A DNA stretch of 58,593 bases from Clostridiaceae bacterium (GTDB lineage Bacteria; Bacillota; Clostridia; DUPQ01): contig DUPQ01000024.1 in the NCBI GenBank assembly GCA_012838235.1, positions 1-58,593 of the forward strand, in the 5' to 3' direction. Position numbers and translations under genes: made by a program. The notes under the pieces were generated by a model. It did not search any database. It was not told where the DNA came from and saw nothing but the letters and a program-made list of their open reading frames with translations. Numbering within the stretch: position 1 is the stretch's first letter; each line of letters opens with the position of its first letter. This document shows positions 43,917 to 52,852 of the stretch, piece after piece.

Positions 43917-45407
43917 ATGGATAAAATAGTGGAAAACACCGAAACCGATCTGAATGAAATATTAAGAATCAGGAGAGAAAAGCTGGAAGCTCTTAAGCAG
44001 GAAGGAAGAAATCCTTTCGACATTACCCGTTTTGACAGGGAATATACGGCAAAAGAGATACTGGACAATTTTGATAGTCTGCAGAATAAGGAAGTCTCTT
44101 TAGCCGGCAGAATAATGGCTAAAAGAATTATGGGAAAAGCAAGTTTCTGCCACATTCAGGACGGTCTTGACAGAATACAGCTCTATGTCAGAATTGATGA
44201 ACTGGGTGAAGATACATATTCGGAATTCAGAAAATACGATATCGGAGATATTGTAGGCGTAACCGGATTCCCTTTTATAACTCGTATGGGTGAAAAATCC
44301 ATAAGAGTGAAAAGCATTGTGCTTTTAACCAAATCACTGCAGGTTTTACCGGAAAAATTCCACGGTCTTAAAGATATGGACTTGCGGTACAGGCAACGAT
44401 ATGTCGATCTTATTGTCAATCCCGACGTTAAATCGGTATTTATAACAAGGGCTAATATCATGAAAGCCATCAGGGAATTCATGCACAGCTTGGGTTATCT
44501 TGAAGTGGAAACACCCGTACTGCATAATCAGGCTACAAATGCAAATGCGAGACCTTTTGCCACATATCACAATACCCTTAACATTGATATGTATTTAAGA
44601 ATTGAGTTGGAACTGCACCTCAAAAGACTTATTGTCGGAGGTTTGGATAAGATATTTGAAATAGGCAAAGTCTTCAGAAATGAAGGTATGGATACAAGAC
44701 ATAATCCCGAATTCACTCTTATGGAGTTATATGAGGCCTATGCGGATATGTACACAATGATGGAAAGAGCGGAGCAGATATTCTGTTATATAGCGGACAA
44801 TGTCTCAGGTACCCGTAAGATTGACTACCAGGGGCAGATTATCAATGTGGAAGCTCCGTGGAGAAGACTTACCATGATTGAAGCGGTAAAAGAATATTCG
44901 GGTGTGGATTTCGATTCTTTCACACTGGATGATGCCGCAGCAAGGGCAGCCGCAAAGAAGCATAATGTGCGTATTGAAAAGCATTGGAACTGGGGAATGA
45001 TACTTAATGCATTCTTTGAAGAGTATGCGGAAAAGAATCTTATTCAGCCTACATTTATATACCAGTATCCGATAGAAATTTCGCCGCTGGCAAAGAGAAA
45101 CAAGGAAAAACCGCATCTTACCGAACGTTTTGAGTTCTTTGTGCTTGGAAACGAGATGGGCAATGCCTTTTCCGAGCTTAACGATCCCGTAGATCAGAGA
45201 GAACGCCTTATAGCGCAGGCCAAGAGCAAATTCGGGGAGTACGACTTCACCATTGATGATGACTTCATAAATGCACTGGAAGTGGGAATGCCTCCGACAG
45301 GCGGAATGGGACTGGGGTTAGAGCGTATGATAATGCTGTTTACCAATTCCACATCGATAAGGGATGTCATGTTCTTCCCGACAATGAAACCGGAGTCCAA
45401 TGGATAA
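43917..45407 (+). CDS. lysS: Lysyl-tRNA synthetase (class II)
   Basis: 496 residues from the ATG behind AAGGAGA. The N-terminal OB fold binds the anticodon (KEVSLAGRIMAKRIMGKASF). Class II motifs follow: motif 1 around RYRQRYVDLIVN, motif 2 FEIGKVFRNEGMD, and motif 3 GGMGLGLERMIMLF. HNPEFTLMELYEAY is the lysine-specific segment. It charges tRNA-Lys, whose gene is also in this window at 34400. It follows greA by 91 bases with no obvious terminator between them. Confidence 0.96.
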   Translation: MDKIVENTETDLNEILRIRREKLEALKQEGRNPFDITRFDREYTAKEILDNFDSLQNKEVSLAGRIMAKRIMGKASFCHIQDGLDRIQLYVRIDELGEDTYSEFRKYDIGDIVGVTGFPFITRMGEKSIRVKSIVLLTKSLQVLPEKFHGLKDMDLRYRQRYVDLIVNPDVKSVFITRANIMKAIREFMHSLGYLEVETPVLHNQATNANARPFATYHNTLNIDMYLRIELELHLKRLIVGGLDKIFEIGKVFRNEGMDTRHNPEFTLMELYEAYADMYTMMERAEQIFCYIADNVSGTRKIDYQGQIINVEAPWRRLTMIEAVKEYSGVDFDSFTLDDAAARAAAKKHNVRIEKHWNWGMILNAFFEEYAEKNLIQPTFIYQYPIEISPLAKRNKEKPHLTERFEFFVLGNEMGNAFSELNDPVDQRERLIAQAKSKFGEYDFTIDDDFINALEVGMPPTGGMGLGLERMIMLFTNSTSIRDVMFFPTMKPESNG

Positions 45408-45456
45408 TCTTTAGCTTGTTTTATTATGAATCAGTATATTTATTAAAAACAATGAA

Positions 45457-45499
45457 TTAGGGGGTATAACTTGACGAAAATCAATTGTATACCCCCTAA
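45457..45499. repeat. Perfect 12-bp inverted repeat upstream of the DUF4143 ATPase
   Basis: TTAGGGGGTATA (45457-45468) and TATACCCCCTAA (45488-45499) are exact reverse complements separated by 19 bases. Inner TTGA/TCAA can extend the stem. The right arm abuts the -35 box, and ACTTGAC is repeated after each arm. It may be an operator or a former element end. Confidence 0.75.
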
Positions 45500-45500
45500 C

Positions 45501-45529
45501 TTGACATATTGCAAGGTTTTGTGTTATTT
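45501..45529 (+). promoter_or_regulatory. Possible promoter of the DUF4143 ATPase gene
   Basis: TTGACA (45501-45506) and a weak TTATTT (45524-45529) are separated by 17 bases. The -35 directly follows the inverted repeat. Confidence 0.5.
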
Positions 45530-45553
45530 TTTTTTCAGATTGGAGGTGAGAAT

Positions 45554-46807
45554 TTGAATCAAATTTTTGACGAGTTGCTATATTTTCGTGAAAAATACCT
45601 AAGTAAAATTCGCGGTTTCTATCATGAGGGGGAAATTATTAAGGTTCTGACCGGTGTCAGACGATGCGGTAAGTCATCAATCTTGAAGATGATTGTTCGT
45701 GAGCTGTTGAGTCAAGGAGTAAAAGAAGAGAATATTCTGTTTTTTAATTTGGACAGAAGACCGTATACAACAACAAATACGGCAGAACAGTTGGATTGCT
45801 TAATTGAAAAGAACAATAAGGCAAGCGGGATGAAATACCTTTTTATTGATGAGATTCAAAATGTTAAGGGCTTTGAAACAGTCATTAACTCATGGAGAGA
45901 AGAAGGAGATTATTCAATTTTTATAACCGGTTCAAATTCATATCTGCTAAGCGGAGAGCTTGTAACAAAACTTACAGGCAGATATTTGGAATTTAATATT
46001 TTGCCGCTAACTCTTGAAGAGTTTGTGGGAATGAAAATGTTTTTCGGGAAAGAGGTTCCGGCGGATAAACAGGATATCCTTTCTGAATACATTTATGAAG
46101 GAGGATTTCCATATGCAGTAAGATTGGATTCTCTTAAGGACAAAAGAGCCTATGTGACGGGACTGATTGAAGAAATCTATCAGAAGGATATCCGAAGCAG
46201 AATTCAGATTAGAAACAGAACCGTTTTTGATGCGGTATTAAAGTATATTGTTAACAATTACGGAACTACTACCAGTATTGAAAATATCGTTAAGGATTTT
46301 CGGAAAAACAATGTATCTGTCAAAAGAGAGACAATTGCCCGATATATCAAGGCTTTGGAAAACGCTAAAATCATTTCGGAATGCAGGCGCTTTGATATGA
46401 AATCCAGGAAGTCTCTCCGTGGCGAAAAAAAATACTATCTGTCGGATTTATCTTTCTTCTTTGCGATGAATACCGACAACAGAATCAACTTCGGTCCTGT
46501 ACTGGAAAATATCGTATATAACTATGCTTTCAGCATGGGATATAGCATAAGTATAGGAAAAATCGGCAAACTGGAGTGTGACTTTATTCTGCGTGATACG
46601 GAATTGAACTATGCATATGTTCAGGTAGCATATACAATCTTAGAGAGCAAAGCGACAGAGGATAGGGAATATAGGAGTCTTGAAGCAATTACCGGAGACA
46701 ATTATCCCCGTTATGTGATGACAACCGACAGATTGATACAATACCGAAATGGAATTAATCATGTTAATCTGATTGATTTTATATTGGAGAACAAAAGTTT
46801 TGAATAA
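45554..46807 (+). CDS. AAA ATPase with DUF4143 nuclease-like C-terminus
   Basis: 417 residues. The start is taken as TTG at 45554 behind GGAGGTGAG (45542-45550), giving MNQIFDELLYFREKYL; no ATG fits. Walker A is VRRCGKSSIL, Walker B YLFIDEIQNV, and the arginine/sensor region ITGSNSYLLSGEL. A winged helix follows (NVSKRETIARYIKALE in outline). The end is the DUF4143 domain with ECDFIL and YVQVAY, a PD-(D/E)xK-like pattern. Role unknown; such genes move often between genomes. It interrupts the housekeeping lysS-to-rpmG stretch. Confidence 0.88.
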   Translation: MNQIFDELLYFREKYLSKIRGFYHEGEIIKVLTGVRRCGKSSILKMIVRELLSQGVKEENILFFNLDRRPYTTTNTAEQLDCLIEKNNKASGMKYLFIDEIQNVKGFETVINSWREEGDYSIFITGSNSYLLSGELVTKLTGRYLEFNILPLTLEEFVGMKMFFGKEVPADKQDILSEYIYEGGFPYAVRLDSLKDKRAYVTGLIEEIYQKDIRSRIQIRNRTVFDAVLKYIVNNYGTTTSIENIVKDFRKNNVSVKRETIARYIKALENAKIISECRRFDMKSRKSLRGEKKYYLSDLSFFFAMNTDNRINFGPVLENIVYNYAFSMGYSISIGKIGKLECDFILRDTELNYAYVQVAYTILESKATEDREYRSLEAITGDNYPRYVMTTDRLIQYRNGINHVNLIDFILENKSFE

Positions 46808-46982
46808 TATAGAGAAGAGTAAAATCCGTATTTAGTTGTCTCTTGATTGTTTTGAACAAACAATGCTTTAACATGTTATAATGCTCGTAGCATGTTCTTA
46901 GGGGTATTCTTCTAAGGATGTGATGTTATAAAGCAGCAGTTTGACAGAAGGGAAGACAGAATAGTAATCTTAACTTACGATT

Positions 46983-47804
46983 ATGGATGATCTGAGAAAA
47001 AAATATTTAGAATTACTGGAGCTTAATGAAGATTGCACCGAGACTGAAATAAACAAAAAGTACGACAACCTGTCATTACGTGCGAAAACCGACAAGTCAA
47101 TAGATATTGATGAAGTTATCAAGGCGTACGATTATCTTATGAATCGGAATCTTGAAGAACCCGAACCGGTAAAACCCATTGTTAAGAAGTTCCGTAAAGC
47201 ATGGTTCAAATATATAGGTCTGGCGGCAATTCTGCTGATAATATTAGGTACCGTATTGTCAATTGTCATTCCGTATATTACCAACAAAGATCCCGACCTC
47301 GTAATTTCCTACATAGGTCCGTATACACCGAAGAACAATAAAGACTTGGAGAATTATCTGTATGACAGAATGCCGAAAGTAAAGAAGATACTTATGGAGA
47401 CAATATATGCTACGGCAGCGGGCAATTATGTGCGATTCAAAGAAGATTCATATGATGCATCCAGTGTGGAAAAGCTGAGCCTGCTGCTTATATCGGGTGG
47501 TTTGGAGTTAATAGTATGCGATGATGCCGTGTACAGATATATACTGTCATATAACTATCTTCTGGAATTGGATGAAATCATTGAGGAATATGGTATTAAG
47601 ATAGATAAGAAAAATATAGTTTACGGTATAAAGCCTTCCACGGGAGAGAGAGTCATATACGGTATCAATATACAGGATTATCCGATTCTTTCGGAGCATG
47701 TGTATATAAATGAGGAGTTTCCCATGATACTGTGCGTATCCAATGAAGCGGTTAATATTGAAAACGTAAAGCAGGCCGTAAGAATATTGTTGACTGAAGA
47801 ATAG
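46983..47804 (+). CDS. Membrane protein with degenerate J-like domain
   Basis: 273 residues. Residues 1-53 resemble helices of a DnaJ domain (YLELLELNEDCTETEINKKY...DEVIKAYDYLM), but the HPD tripeptide needed to stimulate DnaK is missing; the place reads AKTDK. One membrane helix (about 78-97) anchors a 170-residue external domain of unknown fold. I do not recognise a named family. A TATAAT at 46877-46882 may serve it. It lies just before the rpmG-secE-nusG promoter. Function unknown. Confidence 0.65.
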   Translation: MDDLRKKYLELLELNEDCTETEINKKYDNLSLRAKTDKSIDIDEVIKAYDYLMNRNLEEPEPVKPIVKKFRKAWFKYIGLAAILLIILGTVLSIVIPYITNKDPDLVISYIGPYTPKNNKDLENYLYDRMPKVKKILMETIYATAAGNYVRFKEDSYDASSVEKLSLLLISGGLELIVCDDAVYRYILSYNYLLELDEIIEEYGIKIDKKNIVYGIKPSTGERVIYGINIQDYPILSEHVYINEEFPMILCVSNEAVNIENVKQAVRILLTEE

Positions 47805-47825
47805 ACCGTATTTGTCAAAAATATG

Positions 47826-47855
47826 TTGACATTATATATAAAGACATGGTAAGAT
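47826..47855 (+). promoter_or_regulatory. Promoter of rpmG-secE-nusG
   Basis: TTGACA (47826-47831) and TAAGAT (47850-47855) with an 18-base spacer, 69 bases before rpmG. A T-run (47878-47886) follows. Confidence 0.65.
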
Positions 47856-47924
47856 ATCCCTTGCTATAAGAAGGCTCTTTTTTTTTGTGGAAAAGTCTTC
47901 AATAAGAAAAGGCAGGAAGAGAAA

Positions 47925-48074
47925 ATGAGAGATAAGATTATACTTGCATGTACAGAGTGTAAACAAAGAAACTACTCGACAAAGAAAAACAAGAAGAATA
48001 CTCCTGACAGACTGGAATTCAGCAAGTACTGTAAATTCTGCAGGAAGCATACCCCTCATAAAGAGACGAAATAG
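47925..48074 (+). CDS. rpmG: 50S ribosomal protein L33
   Basis: A 49-residue zinc-ribbon L33: [19 protein letters not shown] at the start and [18 protein letters not shown] at the end. The two CxxC pairs (CTEC and CKFC) are intact, so this is the zinc-binding form. RBS AGGAAGA seven bases upstream. It precedes secE by 13 bases in the usual rpmG-secE-nusG order. Confidence 0.95.
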   Translation: MRDKIILACTECKQRNYSTKKNKKNTPDRLEFSKYCKFCRKHTPHKETK

Positions 48075-48087
48075 TAAGGTGACGGCA

Positions 48088-48300
48088 ATGGCGGGAAAAG
48101 AGAAAAAAAGTTTTGGATCAAAATTTACGGGATTCTTTAAGGGAATCGCCCAGGAGCTTAAAAAAGTTACATGGCCGACAGGCAAACAGCTTTTCAGAAG
48201 CACGGTGACGGTTTTGGTTGTATGTGCCATTGTTGCCATTATTATAAGCTTGTTTGACTGGGGCTTATCCTCCCTTATCAAACTGCTTGTTAAAGGATAA
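48088..48300 (+). CDS. secE: Preprotein translocase subunit SecE
   Basis: 70 residues from the ATG behind AAGGTGACGGC; earlier in-frame ATGs overlap rpmG. The amphipathic segment FFKGIAQELKKVTWPTGKQL, with the conserved KVTWP, precedes a single membrane helix (about 40-58). This short one-helix form is normal for Firmicutes. It holds SecY together in the membrane. nusG follows 17 bases later. Confidence 0.95.
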   Translation: MAGKEKKSFGSKFTGFFKGIAQELKKVTWPTGKQLFRSTVTVLVVCAIVAIIISLFDWGLSSLIKLLVKG

Positions 48301-48317
48301 AACGGGAGATTGTTTTA

Positions 48318-48881
48318 ATGGAAGAGAATTTGAATACTGAAATAACCGAAAAAAGGGAAGAACAGGATTTAGCAAGATGGTATGTAGTGCATACTTATTC
48401 CGGTTACGAGAATAAGGTTAAGGCCGACCTGGAAAAAATAGTGGAAAACAGGGAAATGCAGGAATATATACAGGAGATTGTTGTACCCTTGGAGGAAGTT
48501 ATTGAGGAAAAGAACGGAAAGAGAAAAATAACCTTCAAAAAAATCTTCCCCGGCTATGTTATTGTAAAAATGATTATGAATGACCAGTCATGGTATGTCG
48601 TAAGAAATACCAGAGGAGTTACCGGTTTTGTAGGTCCCTCCGCGCGTCCCGTTCCGCTGACTGCCGAAGAAGTCATTCAGATGAGATTGGAAGGAATGGA
48701 AACAGTTATTGACTTCAATGTAGGAGACAATATCAGGGTTATCGAAGGACCTTTTGAAAACTTTGTAGGTATCATTAAAGAAGTCGATAAAGATAAGAGA
48801 AAAGTTAAAGTTCATATTTCAATATTCGGCAGGGAAACACCTGTTGAATTGGACTATGATCAGATACAGATTATTCTTTAA
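48318..48881 (+). CDS. nusG: Transcription termination/antitermination factor NusG
   Basis: 187 residues. The NGN domain begins ARWYVVHTYSGYENKVKADL and has the conserved FPGYVIVKM and WYVVRNTRGVTGFVG. The KOW domain at the end reads NIRVIEGPFENFVGIIKEVD. It binds RNA polymerase and couples it to Rho or the ribosome. Placed between secE and the L11 gene, as in nearly all bacteria. Confidence 0.96.
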   Translation: MEENLNTEITEKREEQDLARWYVVHTYSGYENKVKADLEKIVENREMQEYIQEIVVPLEEVIEEKNGKRKITFKKIFPGYVIVKMIMNDQSWYVVRNTRGVTGFVGPSARPVPLTAEEVIQMRLEGMETVIDFNVGDNIRVIEGPFENFVGIIKEVDKDKRKVKVHISIFGRETPVELDYDQIQIIL

Positions 48882-48913
48882 GCTTGAAAAAATACATTTG
48901 GGAGGTGGATTGA

Positions 48914-49339
48914 ATGGCAAAAAAGATTATCGGATATGTAAAATTGCAATTGCCTGCAGGTAAAGCAACGCCAGCACCGCCGGTTGGACCAGCACTAGGA
49001 CAGCACGGTGTAAACATTATGGGATTCTGTAAAGAATTCAATGAAAGAACAAAAAATGACATAGGAATGATCATTCCAATAGTGATGACGGTCTATGCAG
49101 ACAGAACCTTTTCTTTCGTTACGAAGACTCCGCCCGCAGCGGTACTGCTTAAGAAGGCATGCAATGTGGAAAGCGGCTCTGCGGTCCCTAACAAGACCAA
49201 AGTTGCGACAGTTTCCAAAGCTGACTTAAGGAAGATTGCGGAACAGAAGATGACAGACCTCAATGCGGGAAGCGTTGAAGCTGCTATGAGCATGGTTGCC
49301 GGTACTGCACGCAGTATGGGCATCAAGGTAGAGGAATAG
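48914..49339 (+). CDS. rplK: 50S ribosomal protein L11
   Basis: 141 residues, standard length. The N-terminal domain has [20 protein letters not shown], the proline-rich stretch that binds thiostrepton, and the C-terminal rRNA-binding part ends [27 protein letters not shown]1 follows after 12 bases. Part of the ribosomal stalk base. Confidence 0.97.
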   Translation: MAKKIIGYVKLQLPAGKATPAPPVGPALGQHGVNIMGFCKEFNERTKNDIGMIIPIVMTVYADRTFSFVTKTPPAAVLLKKACNVESGSAVPNKTKVATVSKADLRKIAEQKMTDLNAGSVEAAMSMVAGTARSMGIKVEE

Positions 49340-49351
49340 GAGGAAGTGTAA

Positions 49352-50050
49352 ATGAAAAGAAGCAAGAACTACAGAGCAAGTTTGGAATTATACGATAAAA
49401 CCGCCTCATATGAGCCTTCGGAAGCCATAAACCTTGTTAAATCCACAGCTAAAGCTAAGTTTGATGAAACAATTGAATTGCATATCAAACTGGGTGTGGA
49501 TTCGAGACATGCCGATCAGCAGGTCAGAGGTGCTGTTGTATTACCGCACGGAACCGGTAAAAACGTCAGAGTATTGGTATTTGCAAAAGGACCCAATGCA
49601 GACGCAGCTGAGAAAGCCGGAGCCGACTATGTGGGAGCGGAAGAACTTGCGGATAAGATTAAGAACGAGAACTGGTTTGATTTTGATGTTGCTATAGCCA
49701 GTCCCGATATGATGGGTGTGGTAGGAAAGATAGGACGTATTTTGGGTCCCAAAGGATTAATGCCTAACCCCAAAGCAGGTACCGTAACAACCGACGTGGC
49801 AAAAGCCGTAACCGAAGCCAAAGCAGGTAAGATTGAGTACAGACTGGACAAAACAAACATTATCCACTGTCCGATCGGAAAAGCATCGTTTGAACCGGAA
49901 AAGTTGATGGACAACTTCAGAACACTTATGAATGCGGTTATTAAGGCAAAACCGGCCGCAGCAAAAGGACAATATCTGAGGAGTATTACATTGGCTTCGA
50001 CCATGGGCCCCGGAATCAAGGTAAATGTACAGAAAGTACTTGACTTGTAA
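49352..50050 (+). CDS. rplA: 50S ribosomal protein L1
   Basis: 232 residues, standard length. Key segments are [20 protein letters not shown], the [20 protein letters not shown] loop and [15 protein letters not shown]1 binds 23S rRNA at the E-site stalk and often represses its own operon by binding the L11-L1 message. RBS AGGAGG. A long leader for rplJ follows its stop. Confidence 0.97.
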   Translation: MKRSKNYRASLELYDKTASYEPSEAINLVKSTAKAKFDETIELHIKLGVDSRHADQQVRGAVVLPHGTGKNVRVLVFAKGPNADAAEKAGADYVGAEELADKIKNENWFDFDVAIASPDMMGVVGKIGRILGPKGLMPNPKAGTVTTDVAKAVTEAKAGKIEYRLDKTNIIHCPIGKASFEPEKLMDNFRTLMNAVIKAKPAAAKGQYLRSITLASTMGPGIKVNVQKVLDL

Positions 50051-50110
50051 GAGCTTTTGGCTTATTATTGGAAAAGTTGCGGATTATATCCGTAATGAAA
50101 AGTAAATAAA

Positions 50111-50229
50111 GTAAATCTGCCGCAGACAGCAGGTGCAATTCGTAAGAAAAGCGTAAATCCCGCCGAGGAAGATACAAGATTGATTTATTATCCAATCCTC
50201 GTATGCGTGCAGTATGCGAGGATTTTTTA
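50111..50229 (+). promoter_or_regulatory. L10 ribosomal protein leader
   Basis: The 193-base gap before rplJ has the conserved L10 leader pieces: CTGCCGCAGACAGCAGGTG (50117-50135) and GCCGAGGAAG (50162-50171), separated by an AT-rich arm. GAGGA at 50165-50169 could pair with TCCTC at 50196-50200 and so block the terminator hairpin. Binding of L10(L12)4 is expected to decide between these forms and control rplJL expression. Confidence 0.85.
50194..50228 (+). terminator. Attenuator of the rplJL operon
   Basis: AATCCTCG (50194-50201) pairs with CGAGGATT (50217-50224), followed by a T-run to 50228. It overlaps the L10 leader and lies just before the AAGGAGG of rplJ. Confidence 0.8.
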
Positions 50230-50243
50230 TAAGGAGGTAAATA

Positions 50244-50753
50244 ATGGCTAGTGAAAAGATATTGGAAGTCAAGAAACAGCAACAGGCGGAATTGAGAGAA
50301 AAGCTGTTGTCCATGGGATCAGTCATACTGGTTGATTACAGAGGACTTACGGTTGCTCAGGATACCGCAATGCGTTCTGACATGAAAAAAGCTGATATCG
50401 AGTATAAGGTCATCAAAAACAGGCTTCTTATTAAAGCTATGGAAGGCACCAAATATGAGGGATTGATACCTCATTTGGAAGGGCCCACTGCAGTTGCTAT
50501 GAGCGAAGATGAGATTATGGCTGCAAAAATGGCGGCTAAGTATGCCAACATGAAAGATTATTCCAAATTTCAGCTCAAAGCCGGTGCTATTGGTGATCAG
50601 ATAGTAGATGTTGACGGAATTCAGGCATACGCCAAGATTCCTGCCAAGAATGATTTGCTTGCTATGTTGTTGGGCGGTATGAAAGCGCCTATTACTTCAT
50701 TGGCACTGGTTCTTAAGGCAATCATGGAAAAGAAAGAAGAAACCGCTGCATAA
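50244..50753 (+). CDS. rplJ: 50S ribosomal protein L10
   Basis: 169 residues. The rRNA-binding N-terminal domain has VILVDYRGLTVAQDTAMRSD and YKVIKNRLLIKAMEG. The C-terminal helix (ALVLKAIMEKKEE) carries the L12 dimers. RBS AAGGAGG, seven bases before ATG. Its expression is expected to be set by the attenuator immediately upstream. Confidence 0.97.
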   Translation: MASEKILEVKKQQQAELREKLLSMGSVILVDYRGLTVAQDTAMRSDMKKADIEYKVIKNRLLIKAMEGTKYEGLIPHLEGPTAVAMSEDEIMAAKMAAKYANMKDYSKFQLKAGAIGDQIVDVDGIQAYAKIPAKNDLLAMLLGGMKAPITSLALVLKAIMEKKEETAA

Positions 50754-50783
50754 GCGAAATTAAATAATCGGAGGATAATTACA

Positions 50784-51164
50784 ATGAGTGAAAAGATAAC
50801 AAAATTAATAGAAGAAATCAAAACATTAACGGTACTGGAGCTTGCCGATATGGTTAAAGCTCTGGAAGAAGAGTTCGGCGTTGTCGCTGCAGCTCCCGTA
50901 GCAGCAGCCGCAGCAGCAGGTCCCGCAGCCGCTGTTGAAGAAGTGGAAGAGCAGACCGAGTTTAACGTATTGCTTAAGGAGATAGGGCCGGAAAAGATTA
51001 AGGTTATCAAGGTGTGCAGAGAAGCTACAGGTTTGGGACTTAAAGAAGCAAAAGACCTCGTGGATAATGCTCCCAGTACAATCAAAGAAGCTATATCCAA
51101 ACAGGCTGCCGAAGAACTGGTTGCCAAATTCAAAGAAGTCGGCGCTACAGCGGAAATTAAGTAA
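50784..51164 (+). CDS. rplL: 50S ribosomal protein L7/L12
   Basis: 126 residues. The N-terminal dimer domain ([20 protein letters not shown]), an Ala/Pro/Glu-rich hinge (about 35-58) and the factor-binding C-terminal domain with [20 protein letters not shown] are all present. Several copies form the stalk that recruits elongation factors. rpoB normally follows; here a strong terminator and a TnpB gene come instead. Confidence 0.97.
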   Translation: MSEKITKLIEEIKTLTVLELADMVKALEEEFGVVAAAPVAAAAAAGPAAAVEEVEEQTEFNVLLKEIGPEKIKVIKVCREATGLGLKEAKDLVDNAPSTIKEAISKQAAEELVAKFKEVGATAEIK

Positions 51165-51549
51165 TTTGAAAAACAAAAAATCCAAGCATGGAAACCCCTT
51201 TAAAAGGGGTTTTCAATTGTAGTATAAATATATAAGAACATATTAATATATATAATGTATTCTATATGTTGACAATCAAAGTAGCTGTTAAAATAAGAGC
51301 ATGACTATTATATATAGGCCGCAAAGGCTAAAAAATCAGAATAAAAAGTCTGCTCAAACCGGATGAGTATATTCGTGGTGGCGAACACGGATACAAGTTT
51401 GAATCGCTCAAAAATATCAACCGCATATACTATATTACATAATTTGCGATATGTTATCATGGACTTTCTGTGTGTAATCTACTAAAATTTTAATATAAGC
51501 AAATAGGTTAATTAACAAAGATTCTTAGTGCAAAAGGCGGTAGAAGACA
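51165..51549. other. 385-base gap: rplL terminator and putative left flank of the TnpB element
   Basis: Besides the rplL terminator there is a TTGACA at 51268-51273 with no good -10. A small GCC/GGC hairpin (AGGCCGCAAAGGCT, 51316-51329) could be a subterminal element structure. A start-less open frame of 36 codons (51332-51442, containing KPDEYIRGGEHGYKFESLKN) is also present. No TnpA gene and no promoter for rpoB are seen. Element ends could not be set. Confidence 0.5.
51192..51213 (+). terminator. Terminator after rplL
   Basis: AAACCCCTT (51192-51200) pairs perfectly with AAGGGGTTT (51204-51212) around TAA, with a short TTTT tail. It closes the ribosomal protein operon. Confidence 0.8.
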
Positions 51550-52836
51550 ATGCCGGTAAATGAAGTTATTAACATAAGCCACAAAATATTATTGATACCT
51601 AATAACAAGGCAATCACACATTTCAGAAAGGCTTTCGGTTGCTCCCGCTTAGCATACAATTGGGGACTTAACAAATGGCAGGAATATTACAAACAAGGCA
51701 TTAAGAAGACACATCTTGAATTAAAGAAAGAGTTTAACTCTATCAAAAAAGAAGAATTTCCCTTTGTCTATGAAGTGAGCAAATACGCTACTCAGCAGCC
51801 CTTTCTTCACTTAAACGCCGCATTTAAGAAGTTCTTTAGAGATTTAGAAAAAGGTAAAATCTCATATCCCAAGTTCAAAAAGAAAAGCAAGAATTCCGGC
51901 TCATACTACATAGGCGGCGATCATGTTGTAATAAAGGATGAAAAGTATTTAAAGATACCCAATTTGGGTCTTGTAAAGATGCGGGAAAAACTGAGGTTTG
52001 ATGGGAAAATAAACAGTGTTACCATAAGCCAAAACGGAGATAAATTTTATGCAAGTTTCAGTATGCAGATAACAAAGCAGACTTATGCAGACACACATAA
52101 GAAACCCAAACGAAATAATATAGCACTTGGAATTGATGTAGGTTTAAACAGCTTTTTAAGCTTATCAAACGGATTGGAAGTTAAAGCACCGAAACCCCTT
52201 AAGAAACTGGAACGCACTCTTATCAGACGCAGCAGACAACTGAACAGAAAGCAACATGCGAAAACCAAGCAGGAAGCACTGGACGGTGTTGAAAGCTCTA
52301 AGAATTTCATAAAAGCAAGCCGTAAACTGAATAAGTTGTATAGCAGGATTACAAACATCAGAAAGGATTATCTGCATAAGCTTACTTCTTCACTTGTTGC
52401 AAATGCGGATTACTTCTGTTTAGAAGATTTGAATGTTCAAGGCATGATGCAAAATCATCGTTTGGCAAAATCTTTAAGTGATGTGAGCTTTTATGAGTTT
52501 AAGAGACAACTTGAATACAAAGCTGCCTACAATGATAAACAGATTATTCAAGTAGACAGGTTTTATCCGAGTTCAAAAATGTGCTCAAAGTGCGGAAACA
52601 TAAAAACAGACCTATCTTTAAAAGACAGGGTGTATTACTGTCAAACTTGCGGTACCATCATTGATAGAGATTACAATGCAAGTTTGAATATGCTTTCACA
52701 TTTACAAAAAGCAATAGGGCAAGTTCGACCCGAATTTACGCTTGCGGACTTGACGGCTCTGCAATTGGATTTAGCGATAAATCAGATTGTAACCAGCAAG
52801 GCAGAAGCAGGAATACAACAGAAATATTGTGCATAG
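51550..52836 (+). CDS. tnpB: TnpB RNA-guided endonuclease (IS200/IS605 family OrfB)
   Basis: 428 residues. RuvC residues are all present: D196 in GIDVGLN, E292 in CLEDLNVQGM and D374 in DRDYNASLN. The zinc ribbon has C345, C348, C364 and C367. The amino end (KILLIPNNKAITHFRKAFG) is a normal OrfB start. It should be a DNA nuclease guided by an omega-RNA read from its 3' end. No TnpA partner is present, so it is a stand-alone (IS1341-like) or remnant element. RBS is weak. Confidence 0.93.
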   Translation: MPVNEVINISHKILLIPNNKAITHFRKAFGCSRLAYNWGLNKWQEYYKQGIKKTHLELKKEFNSIKKEEFPFVYEVSKYATQQPFLHLNAAFKKFFRDLEKGKISYPKFKKKSKNSGSYYIGGDHVVIKDEKYLKIPNLGLVKMREKLRFDGKINSVTISQNGDKFYASFSMQITKQTYADTHKKPKRNNIALGIDVGLNSFLSLSNGLEVKAPKPLKKLERTLIRRSRQLNRKQHAKTKQEALDGVESSKNFIKASRKLNKLYSRITNIRKDYLHKLTSSLVANADYFCLEDLNVQGMMQNHRLAKSLSDVSFYEFKRQLEYKAAYNDKQIIQVDRFYPSSKMCSKCGNIKTDLSLKDRVYYCQTCGTIIDRDYNASLNMLSHLQKAIGQVRPEFTLADLTALQLDLAINQIVTSKAEAGIQQKYCA

Positions 52837-52852
52837 GTTTTTTCCTATATGC
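52831..52852 (+). other. Hairpin at the tnpB 3' end, possible omega-RNA or element right end
   Basis: GCATAGG (52831-52837) pairs with CCTATATGC (52844-52852) with a two-base bulge around six T. It overlaps the tnpB stop codon, the place where omega-RNA scaffolds and right-end hairpins usually lie. The guide boundary cannot be set from one copy. Confidence 0.4.
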
